A stretch of 64,000 nt of DNA from Guadua angustifolia (taxonomy: Eukaryota; Streptophyta; Magnoliopsida; Poales; Poaceae), in contig CM070501.1 in NCBI GenBank assembly GCA_036346375.1, positions 50,013,326 to 50,077,325 on the forward strand, in the 5' to 3' direction. The notes beneath the pieces are model-generated. The model was given only the letters and a program-made list of their open reading frames with translations. It ran no database searches and was not told the DNA's origin. Positions 46,850-58,242 of this stretch are shown in pieces (the stretch's first letter is position 1; the number at the start of each line of letters is the position of its first letter). The position numbers and the translations under genes were made by a program.

Positions 46850-47241
46850 TCCGTATATTAAGGCTTGCAGCTTTCGCGGTCTCTCGCTGCAACCACATCG
46901 ATTTCGGGCCGACTTGGTCACATGCTGTCATACTGTGTCACGCTCATGGGCATCCACGCGCTCGCCTGTGCATATATCGAGCACCGCGTTGATCCACATC
47001 ACCCACGTTGCTCACCCACGTCGTTACAGAGAGGCACTATAATTTTTGCATGGACCCTTCGGAGCTTCCAGAATTTATTTTTTAGCACATCGTTTTTTTC
47101 AGACATTTGCTTGAAACTTTTTGAAATTATATATTTATCCATTTTTTCCCTATTAGTCCCCCAAAACTCATGTGTTTTTTTTGCTTAGCTTGCAACGGTC
47201 AACGCGGTGTGGCGCGGCGTGCGCCGCGCCAGCGTGTCTAG
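46850..47241 (+). mobile_element. Short non-autonomous Helitron (~392 bp)
   Basis: The 5' end is TCCGTATATTAAGGCTTGCA. The 3' end is CTAG at 47238-47241, followed by T. A perfect 9-bp hairpin GGCGCGGCG-TG-CGCCGCGCC (47211-47230) lies 7 bp before it. No coding sequence. Confidence 0.75.
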
Positions 47242-47279
47242 TAAGATAAGATATAGGAGCATGCTAATCGTTTTGTGAA

Positions 47280-47615
47280 TTATTTTTTAAAATAATATTT
47301 AAAAAATAAAAAATCCAAAAATAATATACCAAAATTAAAAATTACAAACATACTTCCTTATTACCATTTGAAATGGCGACAGAAGCCTATCGCCAATTCT
47401 CTCATCCTTTCTCTTACGCTTGCTCGGTTGAGATGAAACTCTCTGTCGCCATTCCAATTAGCGACAAAGAGTCTGTTGCCATGCCATTTCAAATGGCAAT
47501 AGACTTTCTGTCGCTATTTGAAATAACTACAGGGAGGTATATTTGTAATTTTTAAGTTCGGCATATTATTTCTATAAATTTTTATTTTTTAAATATTATT
47601 TTAAAAAATAATTTG
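47280..47615. mobile_element. Foldback MITE related to the PMD element
   Basis: The ends ATTATTTTTTAAAATAATAT and AAATATTATTTTAAAAAATA are inverted. The inner arms (CCATTTGAAATGGCGACAGA against CAATAGACTTTCTGTCGCTATTTGAA) also pair. The same TTTGAAATAG...CGACAG words occur at 50790-50935 and 56980-57080, the outer ends of the duplicated block, so it may be a non-autonomous relative. Confidence 0.65.
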
Positions 47616-48539
47616 TTCATTTGCTCTCGCTATTCGGGAATAGGATATGCTTCCTTTTATGCTCAACAACCGCTGGGTTCCTCTCATGTGTGCCAAGAGT
47701 AATACATTTAGTAGGACATATACAGTGGTATAGAGTATAGACGGTAGCTGTCGGTAATATATCTTCGTATCATTTGTAGACAACACTAAAAATAACTCAT
47801 ATAATGAATCGTCTATATAGTTATCTGTAATGGTCTCTCATCTAATCAACAGATTGTCTATACAAGGTACACAAAATAGAAAGTTGTTTATATAACCGTT
47901 TGTTAAATAGTAGATATCAGCTTTCTCTCTCATACATATTACCTAAAATTCTACATGATATAGTCTTACAAACAGCTGATATGTACCATTGTATATGCCC
48001 TCAATCGTTGATCTTTCCATGCAACACTGTTCTTACATGAGTTTCATTGAATACGGTGACTGATGTTAAGTCTTCTAGGATTTGACCGGTGCGCTCTAAA
48101 GAATTCTAAATAAATTCTAATAGTATTAGTAGTATGATTCCTACTTTTTTCTCTCTCAAGATGGACTATGGGCTATATAAACAAATATGATGGTCACAGA
48201 TAATCCAAAATGCTCGTACATCAACACATTCAAAGCAACAGACGTATCAGAGGATTAGAGGTCAGATTATTCTTTAACACTATATTCTTATATACGGTAA
48301 GAATCTAAGATACTAAAAGGTTCGGGAGGTTGTGAGAAAGCACAATTCTCCATCTCTTTTGATGTTGTGCTTACATAATTTACAGATGGCTTCACAAAAT
48401 ATTTTTTTCTTTTGTTGTGGTTGTTTCAATGCTGTTATGTTGGTTCTCTCTACAAAATTTATCTAGATTATTTTTGAGACTATACACGCTCGCACTGTAT
48501 CTTACAAAACTCCAATCTGATCCGGAGGGTTGTTGAGCA
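47616..48539 (+). other. Possible copia LTR, otherwise unrecognised
   Basis: AT-rich sequence lies directly upstream of a Met-tRNA primer-site-like GGTATCAGAG. It could be a worn Ty1/copia 5' LTR, but I found no second LTR. Confidence 0.35.
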
Positions 48540-48890
48540 AAAGAAGGGGTATCAGAGTGTAAAAAGTGGCATTAGAGCCAAGATCAGATTAATCAAATTT
48601 GTGAGAAGGTTAATAAAGCATTAGGTGGCGTGCACAATATCAAGATCGATATCGACGATATGGAATCAACTAGAGAAATTTGATAGCGGAGAAAATTTCA
48701 GCGTGTAAAAATATGTGGTGAAGGATGTCTTTGTCCAGTAAGAGTTAATCATTGTTCTTGAAGGGGATAAACTGGAAAAGACTATCATTAAAAACTAAAA
48801 AGCGATGGAACATAATACTATCAACATAATTCGTCTATGCCACTTCAATGAGGTAAAGTACTCACTAATCTTGTGGTACATCGCCACCTA
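48540..48890 (+). pseudogene. Ty1/copia gag fragment
   Basis: A GGTATCAGAG primer-binding site (near 48549) is followed by a frame reading WNQLEKFDSGENFSV and KDVFVQ, then ELIIVLEGDKLEK. This is the start of a copia capsid (DUF4219/UBN2 type). Two in-frame TAA codons interrupt it, and it is lost after about 48890. Confidence 0.65.
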
Positions 48891-49089
48891 CTGAGGAACC
48901 TTTTTTATTAGTGCACAAGAGAATGTACTAAATATAACAGTAGAGGTAATGCACGAAGGTGTATTTGAAAACATGTAGGCATACGAACACTGCTAACTAG
49001 AGCCCCCGGCATGTCGGGAGGAGGGGTGCTCTATGCATGTGATGTTCCAACTGTAGCGTGCAGCGTATGTCAGCCAGTACGGCTGAGGA

Positions 49090-50345
49090 TCAGGTATGAA
49101 ACAGTACCACGTTATCATCCCTAGACCTCCTACAGGAGGTAAGGTAGACGATGTGTGATGCCTTCTCCTTGATACATTGCACAGCCCCTCTGAGGTACTC
49201 CATGATCACCTCCAACCTGTGCACCATGCCAAGTCGACCGCTAAGTAAGGCTGCCTTCTCATAAACCTCCCTGGCAAGGTCACTTTGCGCATGTATTGAA
49301 AGGGTTGTTGTTAGCTGTAAGAATTGCACAAACAATATATTGTATATCATGTGAACATAACTACAACCTGAGTGATGAAAAGCAAAGTCCAACTATATAG
49401 GGTAGGTATTCGCTATAGAGGGGACGTGCCTTGGAGGATCGTTCACAACTTGAATGCGAGTACATGGATTATACCACCGGATGTACTCGTTGCACCTCGC
49501 ATGGTCTTAAGGCACAATCTCCCGGTGTTCGTTCGCTAATGTATGCGCCCACTGCTGCACATCAGGTAGCATGCGTGTTGCTCATCCCTCATGTTTGACA
49601 ATACCCTTCGTATGTGCCTGTAGGAAAAAGATGACCCCATTAGTAGGGACAAACAATGTGTTTTGCAATTAAAAGTGAAGTGCTGGCTAACTCATGTCTG
49701 CACGGTCGGTGAGACGACAACACCAATAGGGACCGAGAAAACCTGCCTAAGATCGAATTGCTGCATCACACAGGGCACGATATAGGTTTCAACGAAGATG
49801 TCATACACTAGGTGATGTCACGTGAGCTAGAAGGCGGTGTCACGATTGCACTACACAGAAAGGCCCTGAGGTTTTCAAGTGGTGACAACCTCCAAGATGT
49901 ACGGCCTCTAGATGACGCGATCATCCATCAGCTGGTCAAACATCGCGATGTACTCGAGGTACGATGCATACGACATCACTGGGGTGAAGTAGACTACAAA
50001 AAAGGAAAGCAAGCAAAAGTTAGTATGAAAGATGGTAAAGTACTGTACAATTGATGATAAATATGAAAGAATTGTATAATTAATGATAAATATGAAAATA
50101 CTAGTTCGACGGTAACACAACAAAGTCCCCATGGTAGGATGGTCCATATCATCACCGGGGGGCCCGTAGAGGACTGACTCATAAGGTGACAACTCAATTT
50201 GTGGCCGTCCGATCTGAAAGCATTCGAACGACCACAGCTAAAGGAGTAGAGGGCATCCGACGAGAGTCGAGCCGTTCGCTACACAATGTCACCCGTCGCA
50301 AAGGGCACGATACATGCACACTAGTATAGCTGGGCCCAAACTAGC
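49090..50345 (-). pseudogene. Plant mobile domain (PMD) gene, broken
   Basis: This is a relic of a plant-mobile-domain protein, a family found in transposons and in host genes such as MAIN. On the minus strand near 50270 the frame reads LWSFECFQIGRP, the PMD LWxxERFxxGRP signature, then ELSPYESVLYGPPGDD. An intron of about 110 bp ends TTTTTGTAG at 49994. The next exon reads SYLEYIAMFDQLMDDRVI, a TAG where the conserved Trp should be, then RPY. Further left come CNEYIRWYNPCTRIQV (near 49480) and AREVYEKAALLSGRLGMVHR (49090-49392). There are several stops. It lies next to the ends of the duplicated block and may be the transposase source of that element. Confidence 0.65.
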
Positions 50346-50399
50346 TTGGGATCTCCTCTAGGTCCATATCTGTTATTGTCCTCGCATATTAGATCATGT

Positions 50400-50600
50400 G
50401 TTTGTCCAAGCTGTCACCATGGGACGAGCAAAATATAATCGCTATGTCCACATACAAATGTAATTAATGTAATTAATTTGGTCGCTATGTCATGTGGCTA
50501 CACAACTATTAATTGCTATCCAACACACCTAATTACATACAAATCTAATTAATTTAGTTACTAAGTTCTGTACCTACAGAACTATTGCTATTCTATAAAC
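50400..50600. repeat. Minisatellite, ~75-bp units (short array)
   Basis: About three imperfect copies of a unit with TAATTAATTTGGTCGCTA, GT(C/T)(C/T)TG, TACACAACTATTGCTAT and CACACCTAATTACATA. A longer array of the same unit is at 56398-56800. Confidence 0.75.
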
Positions 50601-50945
50601 ATAATTACTCACAAAGCTAATTAATATTTCGAAACGTAATACATATGACAAAAATTTATACCTACGACATAGCCTACAGTCTCCTCCTCCTTTTCCTCTT
50701 CCCCTTCCTTTTCTTCTCCCCTTCCTCTCCTCTCCCTCTCCATTTCTTTCTTTCTCGCATGAGAATGAGAAGGGGTGCTCAGCTAGGTTTATAGCCTCTC
50801 TCAAATGGCAACAGAATTGTTGGCGACAGCTCTCTTTCACTATTTGAAATAGTAACAAAGTGTATTTATGTTTTTTCGATATGTTATTTTTGTAATTATT
50901 ATTAAAAAATATTTTTATTTAAAAAAAATCACACAAACATATCAT

Positions 50946-51461
50946 GAACTTTTCAATGTTGTAACCCTAAAAACTTTTTTTTTCTAGAACTAGCATCTAT
51001 GTGATTTTTTTTGCAAATTTGGCCCCTAACCCGCAAAACCCATGAAAGGGGAGCGCGACAATACCACAACGTGATACATGGCAATGTCGTGCCTTCCCTC
51101 AGCGGCATTTCAAAATTCCAAAACAAATTGTACTAGGTAATACAATGCGGTCTTTTTTAAAAAAATTTGGATCCGCTAAGTGGAGGCGCGAAATTTACCG
51201 TCGGTGGTGTGTGGTATTGGTAATTCTACTCTGCAGTTGTGCGATATTAGGTTTTTCACCACGTGTCGCCTTGTGGTTATTTTCGCACTCCCCCCTACGC
51301 GGGATTTGTATTTTTATGTGCTCTTTGTGTGCCAGATTTGAATTTTTTGCACTCCCCGTGTGCCGGATTTGCAGGCCAGGGAGCCATATTTGGAAAAAAA
51401 AAATCACACAGGAGCTAGTTCCGGAAAAAATGATTTTGTGAGGTTACAACAGTAAAGAGTT
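50946..51461. mobile_element. Foldback MITE, copy 1 of 4
   Basis: The left end GAACTTTTCAATGTTGTAAC and right end GTTACAACAGTAAAGAGTTC are inverted, and the match runs inward (CTAGAACTAGC against GGAGCTAGTTCC, GCAAATTTGGC against GCCATATTTGG). Other copies are at 52034, 57117 and 58243. Confidence 0.85.
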
Positions 51462-51570
51462 CTTTCATTGGAGTATAAATTATAGAACAGAAACTAGGAA
51501 AGATTGTACAAGGCAAGAAATGAACGGCTAAACCTAAAACATGATATCATATCAAGTGGTATGGAATATA

Positions 51571-51825
51571 CTCCCTCCGATCACAAATAGTTGTCATTTT
51601 AGACATAGGTATAGTTAAATTTTTGAAACTTTGTTTGAAAATATCTTTTAAATAATTAAATTAGATGCATAAAAATCATATATATAGTTTTGTCTTGAAA
51701 AGTATTTTCATAATATTATAATTTTATTAGGTTATATAAATACATTATTAGAAATTAATAGTCAAAGCTGTATTTTGTTGATCATATCAATGTTAAAAAT
51801 GACAACTATTTATGATCAGAGAGAG
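51571..51825. mobile_element. Stowaway MITE with TA duplication
   Basis: It starts CTCCCTCCGATCACAAATAG and ends TATTTATGATCAGAGAGAG, flanked by TA (51569-51570 and 51826-51827). It is a Tc1/mariner-type MITE. The duplicate in block 2 is at 57769-58035. Confidence 0.92.
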
Positions 51826-52033
51826 TATTTTGTTTGTTGCACCATAGGAGGCAATAATATGGCACCATGTTTAGGAATGCAAGATTAATGCCGGTGGAAA
51901 TATGAATAAATACCTGGGTTCCAAATGAACAATGAATTGGTCTTATTTCTTGCAATTTGTTTCAAAGGGTCCATGGCATGGTTTTTTGGATTCATATTTT
52001 ATGAGGTCATTTCATTCCTTTCTATATAGGATA

Positions 52034-52420
52034 GAACTCTTCACGGTTGTAGCTCAAAAAATTATTTTTTTAGAATTAGCCCTTGTGCGATTTTTTTGTC
52101 AAATATGGATCCCTCATATCGGGAGCACAGAAATAATCACGAGGCAACACATGGCGAAAAACCGAAAGCCGTGCAACCGTAGAGTGGAATTACCTAATAC
52201 CGCGCACCACCAGTAATAAATATCATGCCTCCACTCAGCAGATCCAAAATTCCAAAAAAAAAGTCCATGCACAGCACTACAATACCATTGCATTGCTTCT
52301 TTTTAATTTTAAAATGCTGCTGAGTGGAGGTGCGGTATTGCCACGTATCACGTTATGGTATTGCCGCGCTCCCCGTACGTTACATACCCCGTGCGTTGGT
52401 TTTGCGGACCAGTGAATTGT
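52034..52420. mobile_element. Foldback MITE, copy 2, right end lost
   Basis: The left end GAACTCTTCACGGTTGTAGC matches copy 4 (58243). The right end stops at GCGGACCAGTG, where the element at 52427 begins. Copy 4 continues another 75 bp to its inverted end. Confidence 0.75.
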
Positions 52421-52426
52421 AATATT

Positions 52427-52690
52427 TGATAAACATCAACCGGATGTTTTTTTTGTTGAAATCACCCAAATCTAGAACCGTTGGATCATTGTTGAGATTC
52501 GGGAGTATCGATTACATCCAATCCTATGATTTGATCCAACGGCCCGGTGAATTTGGATGTTAGATCCAACGGCCCACATCCGATCCTATAATTTGATCCA
52601 ACGGCCCGGTGAATTTGGATGTTAGATCCAACGGTCCGGTAAATTTGGATGTTAGTTAAGACAAAAATATCCGGATAATACCTATACACT
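52427..52690. mobile_element. DNA element with ~65-bp tandem repeats
   Basis: It begins TTTGATAAACATCAACCGGA and ends near ACAAAAATATCCGGATAA. Inside, TTTGATCCAACGGCCCGGTG, AATTTGGATGTTAG units recur about 2.5 times (52530-52655). The same family lies at 53838-54487. It is absent from block 2. Confidence 0.65.
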
Positions 52691-52891
52691 CCCTTTAAAA
52701 GGGTACACTATCACCCACCTCGGGGACGACGGGGAGGAGACAACTGCCAACTGGGAAGCTTCTCGGCGTTCTCGCACACTCAAACAGACACATTAATTTG
52801 ACCGGCGAGCCTCTCGAGAGGAAGAAGTTGATCCTTACAGGGAAGCTTCAGTACTACTGCTCCCAGCGATGAAAGTGGAGCAGTAGAGTGG

Positions 52892-52898
52892 TATAATA
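52892..52898 (+). promoter_or_regulatory. Weakened TATA box of GST C
   Basis: GTATAATACCGCC stands where the duplicate at 58910 has CTATAAATACCGCC. One A is missing, so this box is weaker. Confidence 0.5.
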
Positions 52899-53029
52899 CC
52901 GCCACCAAGTCACCACAATTAGCCCAACACACATCACAATTATTTCCCTGAGTATGGTTTTTATTACTTCCATTTCATAGCGTCACTTTTCTACAGCCGG
53001 TTAGAACTCTGTGTAACTCGGAAGCGAAA

Positions 53030-53836
53030 ATGGGCGAGCCGGTTAAGGTCATCGGCTATTTCGCCAGCCCGTTCAGCCACCGTGCCGAGGTCGCCCTGCG
53101 GCTGAAAGGGGTGCCCTACGAGATGATCCTGGAAGACATGCGCCACAAGAGCGAGCTGCTGCTCACTCACAACCCCATCCACAAGAAGGTGCCCGTGCTC
53201 CTCCACGGCGACCGTGCCATCTGCGAGTCGCTCGTCATCGTCGAGTACGTTGACGAGGCTTTCCACGGGCCGCCCCTTCTGCCGGCCGACCCCTATGACA
53301 GAGCCACGGCCCGCTTCTGGGCTCACTTCATCGAAGAGAAGGTAAACTTATGCCGAGACGTTTAATTTTTAGGTTCAAACTGTCTCCATCTTGAGAGCTT
53401 GTATCGGTCGAAGTACTAATTTTTGCCGAGTGAGCAGTGTACCAGGGCGTGCTGGCTGTCGCTGTGGACAGAGGGGGAGGTGCAGAAGGGGTTCGTCAAG
53501 GAGACCAAGGAGAACCTGGCGTTGCTGGAGGGGCATCTCAAGGGGAAGAGGTTCTTCGGAGGCGACTCCGTCGGTTACCTCGACATACCCGCCAGTTGGC
53601 TAGCGCACTGGCTCGGGGTCTTCGAGGAGGTCGCCGGGGTGAGCTTGGTCACCGACGAGGAGTTCCCTGTCGGGCTAAGGAGTACACGTCCAACGAGACG
53701 GTCAGGGAGTGCCTGCCGGATCGGGAGCAGCTGCTCGCCCATTTCACGGCGAAGAAGGACATGTTTGTCTCAATGGCAAGGTCGATGCTGCCCGCATAAT
53801 TCGGTCACGACTTTTATGCCAAAAGAATATATATAA
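53030..53836 (+). pseudogene. Tau-class GST (copy C), frameshifted C-terminus
   Basis: This is a tau GST whose two exons are well preserved: 53030-53341 (104 codons, MGEPVKVIGYFASPF, catalytic Ser13, ESLVIVEYVDE at 66-76), a GTAAAC donor, then 53438 onward after TGAGCAG (LWTEGEVQKGFVKETKENLA, FFGGDSVGYLDI). A 10-bp deletion relative to copy D2, just after DEEFP (about 53669), shifts the frame. The read-through frame gives an unrelated Arg/Ser-rich tail and stops at 53836. The original frame (ECLPDREQLLAHFTAKK) ends at 53799. The last helix of the fold, about 45 residues, is replaced, so activity is doubtful. It is probably a young pseudogene. Confidence 0.85.
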
Positions 53837-53837
53837 G

Positions 53838-54487
53838 GGTTTTGATAAACATCATCCCGATTTTTTCTTACAAAAAAATCAACCAAATCATGAACCGTTG
53901 GATTTTGCTGTGATTAGTGCAGTTAAGTGGGACTAATTGTGATTTGCTGTGACTAATTGTGATTTGATGTAATTAGTGTAGTTAAGAGCAACTCCAACCC
54001 AAACCCTTATATTTTCCTCATAAATCACTCATTTAGGGGTGGTGTAAAAATTAAAGGCACCATATATCAAATTTGTCTCCAACCCATACTCCCTATTACT
54101 CACCCCTATTATTTATCTAAACATTATTATTACATTGCACCCATGAATCATTTACTAAAAATAGAAATAACAAATAAAAAAATGTTGAAGAAAATAGTAG
54201 GAGGAAGGAGAAAGTCCCTAGATGTAAGGGTGAGAAGGGGTCTCCCTAGAATAGGGGTTCCTTATAAGGGTTGGGTTGGAGCTCACATTTTTCCAATTCT
54301 CCTTATAATTTAGGATAGGGGGAGGTTTAGTGGGTGGGTTGGGCTTGCTCTAAGTAAGCCTGATTTTGCTGTGATTAGTGCAGTTAAGTAGATCTGATTA
54401 GTACAGAACTTAAGCCTTTTGATCCAACGATTGTGCTAATTAATCCAATAAACCAAAATTTGGATGTTTTGTTACACAAAAACATCC
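53838..54487. mobile_element. DNA element hosting a nested MITE
   Basis: The left end TTTTGATAAACATCATCCCG and right end TTGTTACACAAAAACATCCG match the family at 52427-52690. GATTTTGCTGTGATTAGTGC, AGTTAAG occurs on both sides of the nested MITE. Confidence 0.65.
53986..54350. mobile_element. PIF/Tourist-type MITE, TAA duplication
   Basis: The 365-bp element begins GAGCAACTCCAACCC and ends GGGTTGGGCTTGCTC, flanked by TAA at 53983-53985 and 54351-54353. Confidence 0.88.
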
Positions 54488-54770
54488 GCGTACTGTGTCC
54501 GGCGATCGTATGTCATGGTGTGCTAGGCCGGAATATATATAACACATCTCTTGTACTGCAAGATGCGTACTGTGTATGCCTTTTAAACTGGTACTGTAGA
54601 GTAGCCATTGCCAGTAGTACACTAATTGCGCGCAGACCAAATCTAAATTAGGCTGGAGTTGTCTATCAGATATGCCTCCATTTTCTTCTGTGCGTAGGAC
54701 TTCTGGTTCCGATCGACGTGACCACCTGACGAACTGCGAAATGCCTCATTGCTGGTGATCTTCTATGCTA

Positions 54771-55207
54771 TAAGCTATTCGGAATGAAATTTGAACGTTG
54801 TACCGCACGAGTGCACGAGTAATCTGTGTCATTATTTTGAACTGGTTTGTTAGCATTAGCATGTAAGTGAATTAAGCTGTAGTTTCACTGTTAAATTAAC
54901 AGTTTTTTAAGGATAGAATATACAGTATCACTTGATCATGTGCAGATCCAGTGCGGTGACGTTACACTTATAGTTCACGTATGATGAAGGCAAGCTGGCC
55001 TGTTGCCCAAGTAGAACTATCCCATCCCATCATGCCCGACCCTCGGTCCTCTGCCAATTTGCAATTGGGAGGCTTTTAAGCCGGACCTTGTTTCGATGGC
55101 CCTAAGTCATGTTGGGCCGGCCTCGTTGGTTCACGGTCGTTTCCACAGCTGAAAAAAGTGTGTTTTCCGTGGAATGAATATTTTGACAGATTTTGTGCCG
55201 TGGCAAT
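54771..55207. other. No gene recognised
   Basis: Intergenic sequence between the block 1 flank and a hAT element. Confidence 0.5.
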
Positions 55208-55215
55208 GCAGCCAG

Positions 55216-55780
55216 TAGGGGTGGGCAAATAAACCGAAAACCGAAACCGTGAAAACCGGAACCGAAGCCGAAAAAACTGAAATCGAATTATTCGGTTGTT
55301 GATTCGGTTAGTTGTATGAAATAACCGAACTTTTTCTGGTTAATTCGGTTTTAACCCTCGGTTAACCAAACTAACCGAATTTTGGTAAAAAGACCCACCA
55401 AATCAAAGACATATTGAAAACACCTCGTCTGTTTGCCATCGCCATAGACAGTCAGAGGCTCCTTCCTCCGCGCTTCAAACCATAATTGCACAAGGAGCAT
55501 TTCAGTATGAAACAAACAACTGGGTTGTCCTTAAATTAAGTTGTCAAAAGAGGAGGCTACAAACGGTGGCTACCTGAGCAACAAAGTTGCTGACGACACG
55601 TCCATCATCAATGCCAAATCGGTTAATTCGGTTAAAACCGAAACCGAACTATCGGTTAACCGAAGTGTCGGTTACCGAAATTTTCAAACACAATTCGGTT
55701 TCAATTTTGAAATAACCGAATTTCCAAATAAACCGAAAACCGAAACCGATTTTTTCGGTTAAACCGAACGCCCAGGCCTG
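55216..55780. mobile_element. Non-autonomous hAT element, 8-bp duplication
   Basis: It begins TAGGGGTGGGCAAATAAACC and ends GAACGCCCAGGCCTG, hAT-type short ends. GCAGCCAG flanks it at 55208-55215 and 55781-55788. CGGTT/AACCG words are mirrored across it. About 250 bp in the centre is unrelated sequence. Confidence 0.92.
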
Positions 55781-55788
55781 GCAGCCAG

Positions 55789-56052
55789 ATCGGCCACACC
55801 GACGGCCAACCAGGCGTTTGCAATGCACCCACCGGATGGTGCTTCGCAGAGAGAGAGAGAGAGCCGATTGAATATTATAGGTTTTACTGCAATCGGTTCC
55901 ACAACTGATTGACCATAATAGGTCTTTACTATCTATGCTAGAGGAAGCAACTCTGCTGCTTTCAACCTACAGGAAGACAATGTCAGTACGACTGTGCGAT
56001 ATGTACGCCATATTCTAATACAACTATGAAATTAGTGCACTCACCTTGGAAC
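55789..56052. other. No gene recognised
   Basis: Contains a short GA microsatellite at about 55847-55862. Nothing else is seen. Confidence 0.5.
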
Positions 56053-56241
56053 CTATCGCATATTGATCCGCCATGCCCTCATCAGGGTGTGCAAGTGAAG
56101 GGACCCAATCTCGATCGGCAGCTCAACCTCTATCGGGGCCAACATGGCCATGCGGCTATGGTGTGGCGCATCTGTTGATGGGTCTAGCAGATCGTATTGC
56201 AGCTGCACATATGCCTTATCGCCCACCATGCATACCTGCAA
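56053..56241 (-). pseudogene. Exon-like fragment near PMD-type flank
   Basis: A minus-strand frame reads VGDKAYVQLQYDLLDPSTDA and IEVELPIEIGSLHLHTLMRAW, then stops. It follows the same minisatellite and AT-rich end that lie upstream of the PMD relic in block 1, so it may be another exon of that gene. I do not recognise the peptide itself. Confidence 0.4.
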
Positions 56242-56397
56242 TTTAAGCGTTCACTTTTACTACGACGAAAAAATATAACTATGAATGATATAAAAACGGA
56301 TTCATTTATACAAACTAAGCATAAAAAATTAGACATTCCTAACGAATATGTAATAACCCAACATTTCTGTTCTTTATAGGATTATGTTCACTGTAAT

Positions 56398-56800
56398 AAA
56401 TTATGTATCTACATAACTATTACTATTCTATACAACTATTTGTATACAAACGTAATTAATCTGGTCGCTAAGTCCTGTATCGATACAACTATTGTTATCC
56501 TACACAGCTTCTTAAGTCCTGTGTCTACACAACTGTTGCTATTTTCACACACCTAATTATATATAAATGTAATTAATCTGGTCAATAAGTCATGTGTTTA
56601 CACAATTATTGCTATTCCAGACACCTAATTACATAGAAATGCAATTAATGTAATTAATTTGGCCTCTAAGTGTTGTGTCTACAAAACTATTGCTATCCTA
56701 CACACGTAATGACATATAAATCTAATTAAACTGGTCGCTAAGTCCTATACCTATAGAACTATTGCTATTATATCACCTAATTACTCACAAAGCTAATTAA
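56398..56800. repeat. Minisatellite, ~75-bp units (long array)
   Basis: Five to six imperfect copies of the unit seen at 50400-50600. Words are CTGGTCGCTAAGTCCTGT, ACACAACTATTGCTATCC and ACACCTAATTACATA. Copy number differs between the duplicated blocks. Confidence 0.85.
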
Positions 56801-57116
56801 TCTAAATGCTAATTAATATTTCAAAACGTAATGCACATAACAAAAAATTATACCTATGACATAGCCCACAATCTCAACCTCATCTTCCCCTTCTTCTTCT
56901 CCCTTTCCTCTCCTCTTCCTTTCCATTTCTTTTTTTCCTCGCAAGGGGTGCTCGCCTAGCTTTATAGCCACTCCCAAATGGTGACAGAGCTGTTGGCGAC
57001 AGCTCTTTGTTATCATTTGAAATAGCAACGGATGGTATTTCTGTTTTTTGACATATCATTTTCACAAATATTATTAAAAAAACATATTATTTAAAAAATT
57101 CACACAAACATATCTC

Positions 57117-57657
57117 AAACTTTTCACTATTTTAGTCCTTAAAAAATTAATTTTTTTCTAGAACTAGCTCGGTGCATTTTTTTTACAAATTTGGCCCTCT
57201 ACCTCGCAAAACCCGCCCATGGGGAGCACGGCAATTCCACGACACGACACGTGGCAATACTTGCCTCCACTCTGTGGCATTCTGAAATTCCAAAAAAATT
57301 ATGCCAGAGTGTTGTAGTGCTGCATTGACATAGTACTATAGTATTGTAGCACGGTCTTTTATTAAAAAAAAATTGGATCCACTGAGCGGCAGCGTGGTAT
57401 TTATCGCCGGTGGCACGTGATATTTGGTAATTCTGCTCTGCGATTGCACGGTATTCGATTTTTCACCACATGTCGCCTCGTGGTTATTTCTGTGCTCCCC
57501 GTGCCCGAGATTTGTATTTTTCACACTCTCTGTGCACCGGATTTGTATTTTCCGCGCTCCCCATGTGCGGGATTTGTGGGCTAGGGGGCTATATTTGCAA
57601 AAAGAAATCGTACGAGGACTAGGTTTGAAATTTTTTTGGGGCACCACAGTGAAGAGT
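57117..57657. mobile_element. Foldback MITE, copy 3 of 4
   Basis: Duplicate of copy 1 in block 2. The ends are AAACTTTTCACTATTTTAGT and CACCACAGTGAAGAGTTTT. Confidence 0.8.
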
Positions 57658-57768
57658 TTTTTCATTGGAGTATAGATTATAGAACTAGAAATCAGGAAGG
57701 ATTGTATAAGGCAAGAAGTGAACGGCTAGACCTAAGACATGATATCATATTAAGTGGCATAAAATGTA

Positions 57769-58035
57769 CTCCCTCCAGTCACAAATAGTTGTCATTTTAG
57801 ACATAGGTGTAGTCAAATTTTAAATTTTTGAAATTTTGATTGCTAATATCTTTTAAATATTTAAATTAGATACATAAAAAATCTTATATATAGCTTTTTG
57901 TCTTTACAAGTACTTTCATAATATTATAATTTAATTAGGTTTTATAAATACATTATTATAAAAATTAATGGTTAAATATGTATTTTAAAGACCATGTCAA
58001 TGTCAAAAATGACAACTATTTGTGACTAGAGGGAA
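57769..58035. mobile_element. Stowaway MITE, duplicate copy
   Basis: It starts CTCCCTCCAGTCACAAATAG and ends TTTGTGACTAGAGGGAA, flanked by TA. It corresponds to 51571-51825. Confidence 0.9.
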
Positions 58036-58242
58036 TACTTTGTTTGTTGCACCAAAGGAGGTAATGGTATAGCGCCATGTACAGGAATGCAAGATTAATA
58101 CCGGTGGAAATACGGATAAATTCATGAGTTCCAAATGAGCAATGAATTGGTCTTATTTCTAGCAATTTGTTTTGGAGGGTCCACGGTATATGTTTTTGGG
58201 TTCATATTTTGTAAGGTCATTTCATGTCTTTTTATATAGGGA

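Larger units (their letters stand above)
50400..54770. repeat. Segmental duplication, block 1 (GST C)
   Basis: This block matches 56398-63520 in order: minisatellite, AT-rich end, foldback MITE, Stowaway, foldback MITE, GST promoter, GST, 3' flank. GST starts are 6018 bp apart. Block 1 has its own later insertions at 52427-52690 and 53838-54487. Block 2 carries about 3.3 kb inside its GST. Confidence 0.85.
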
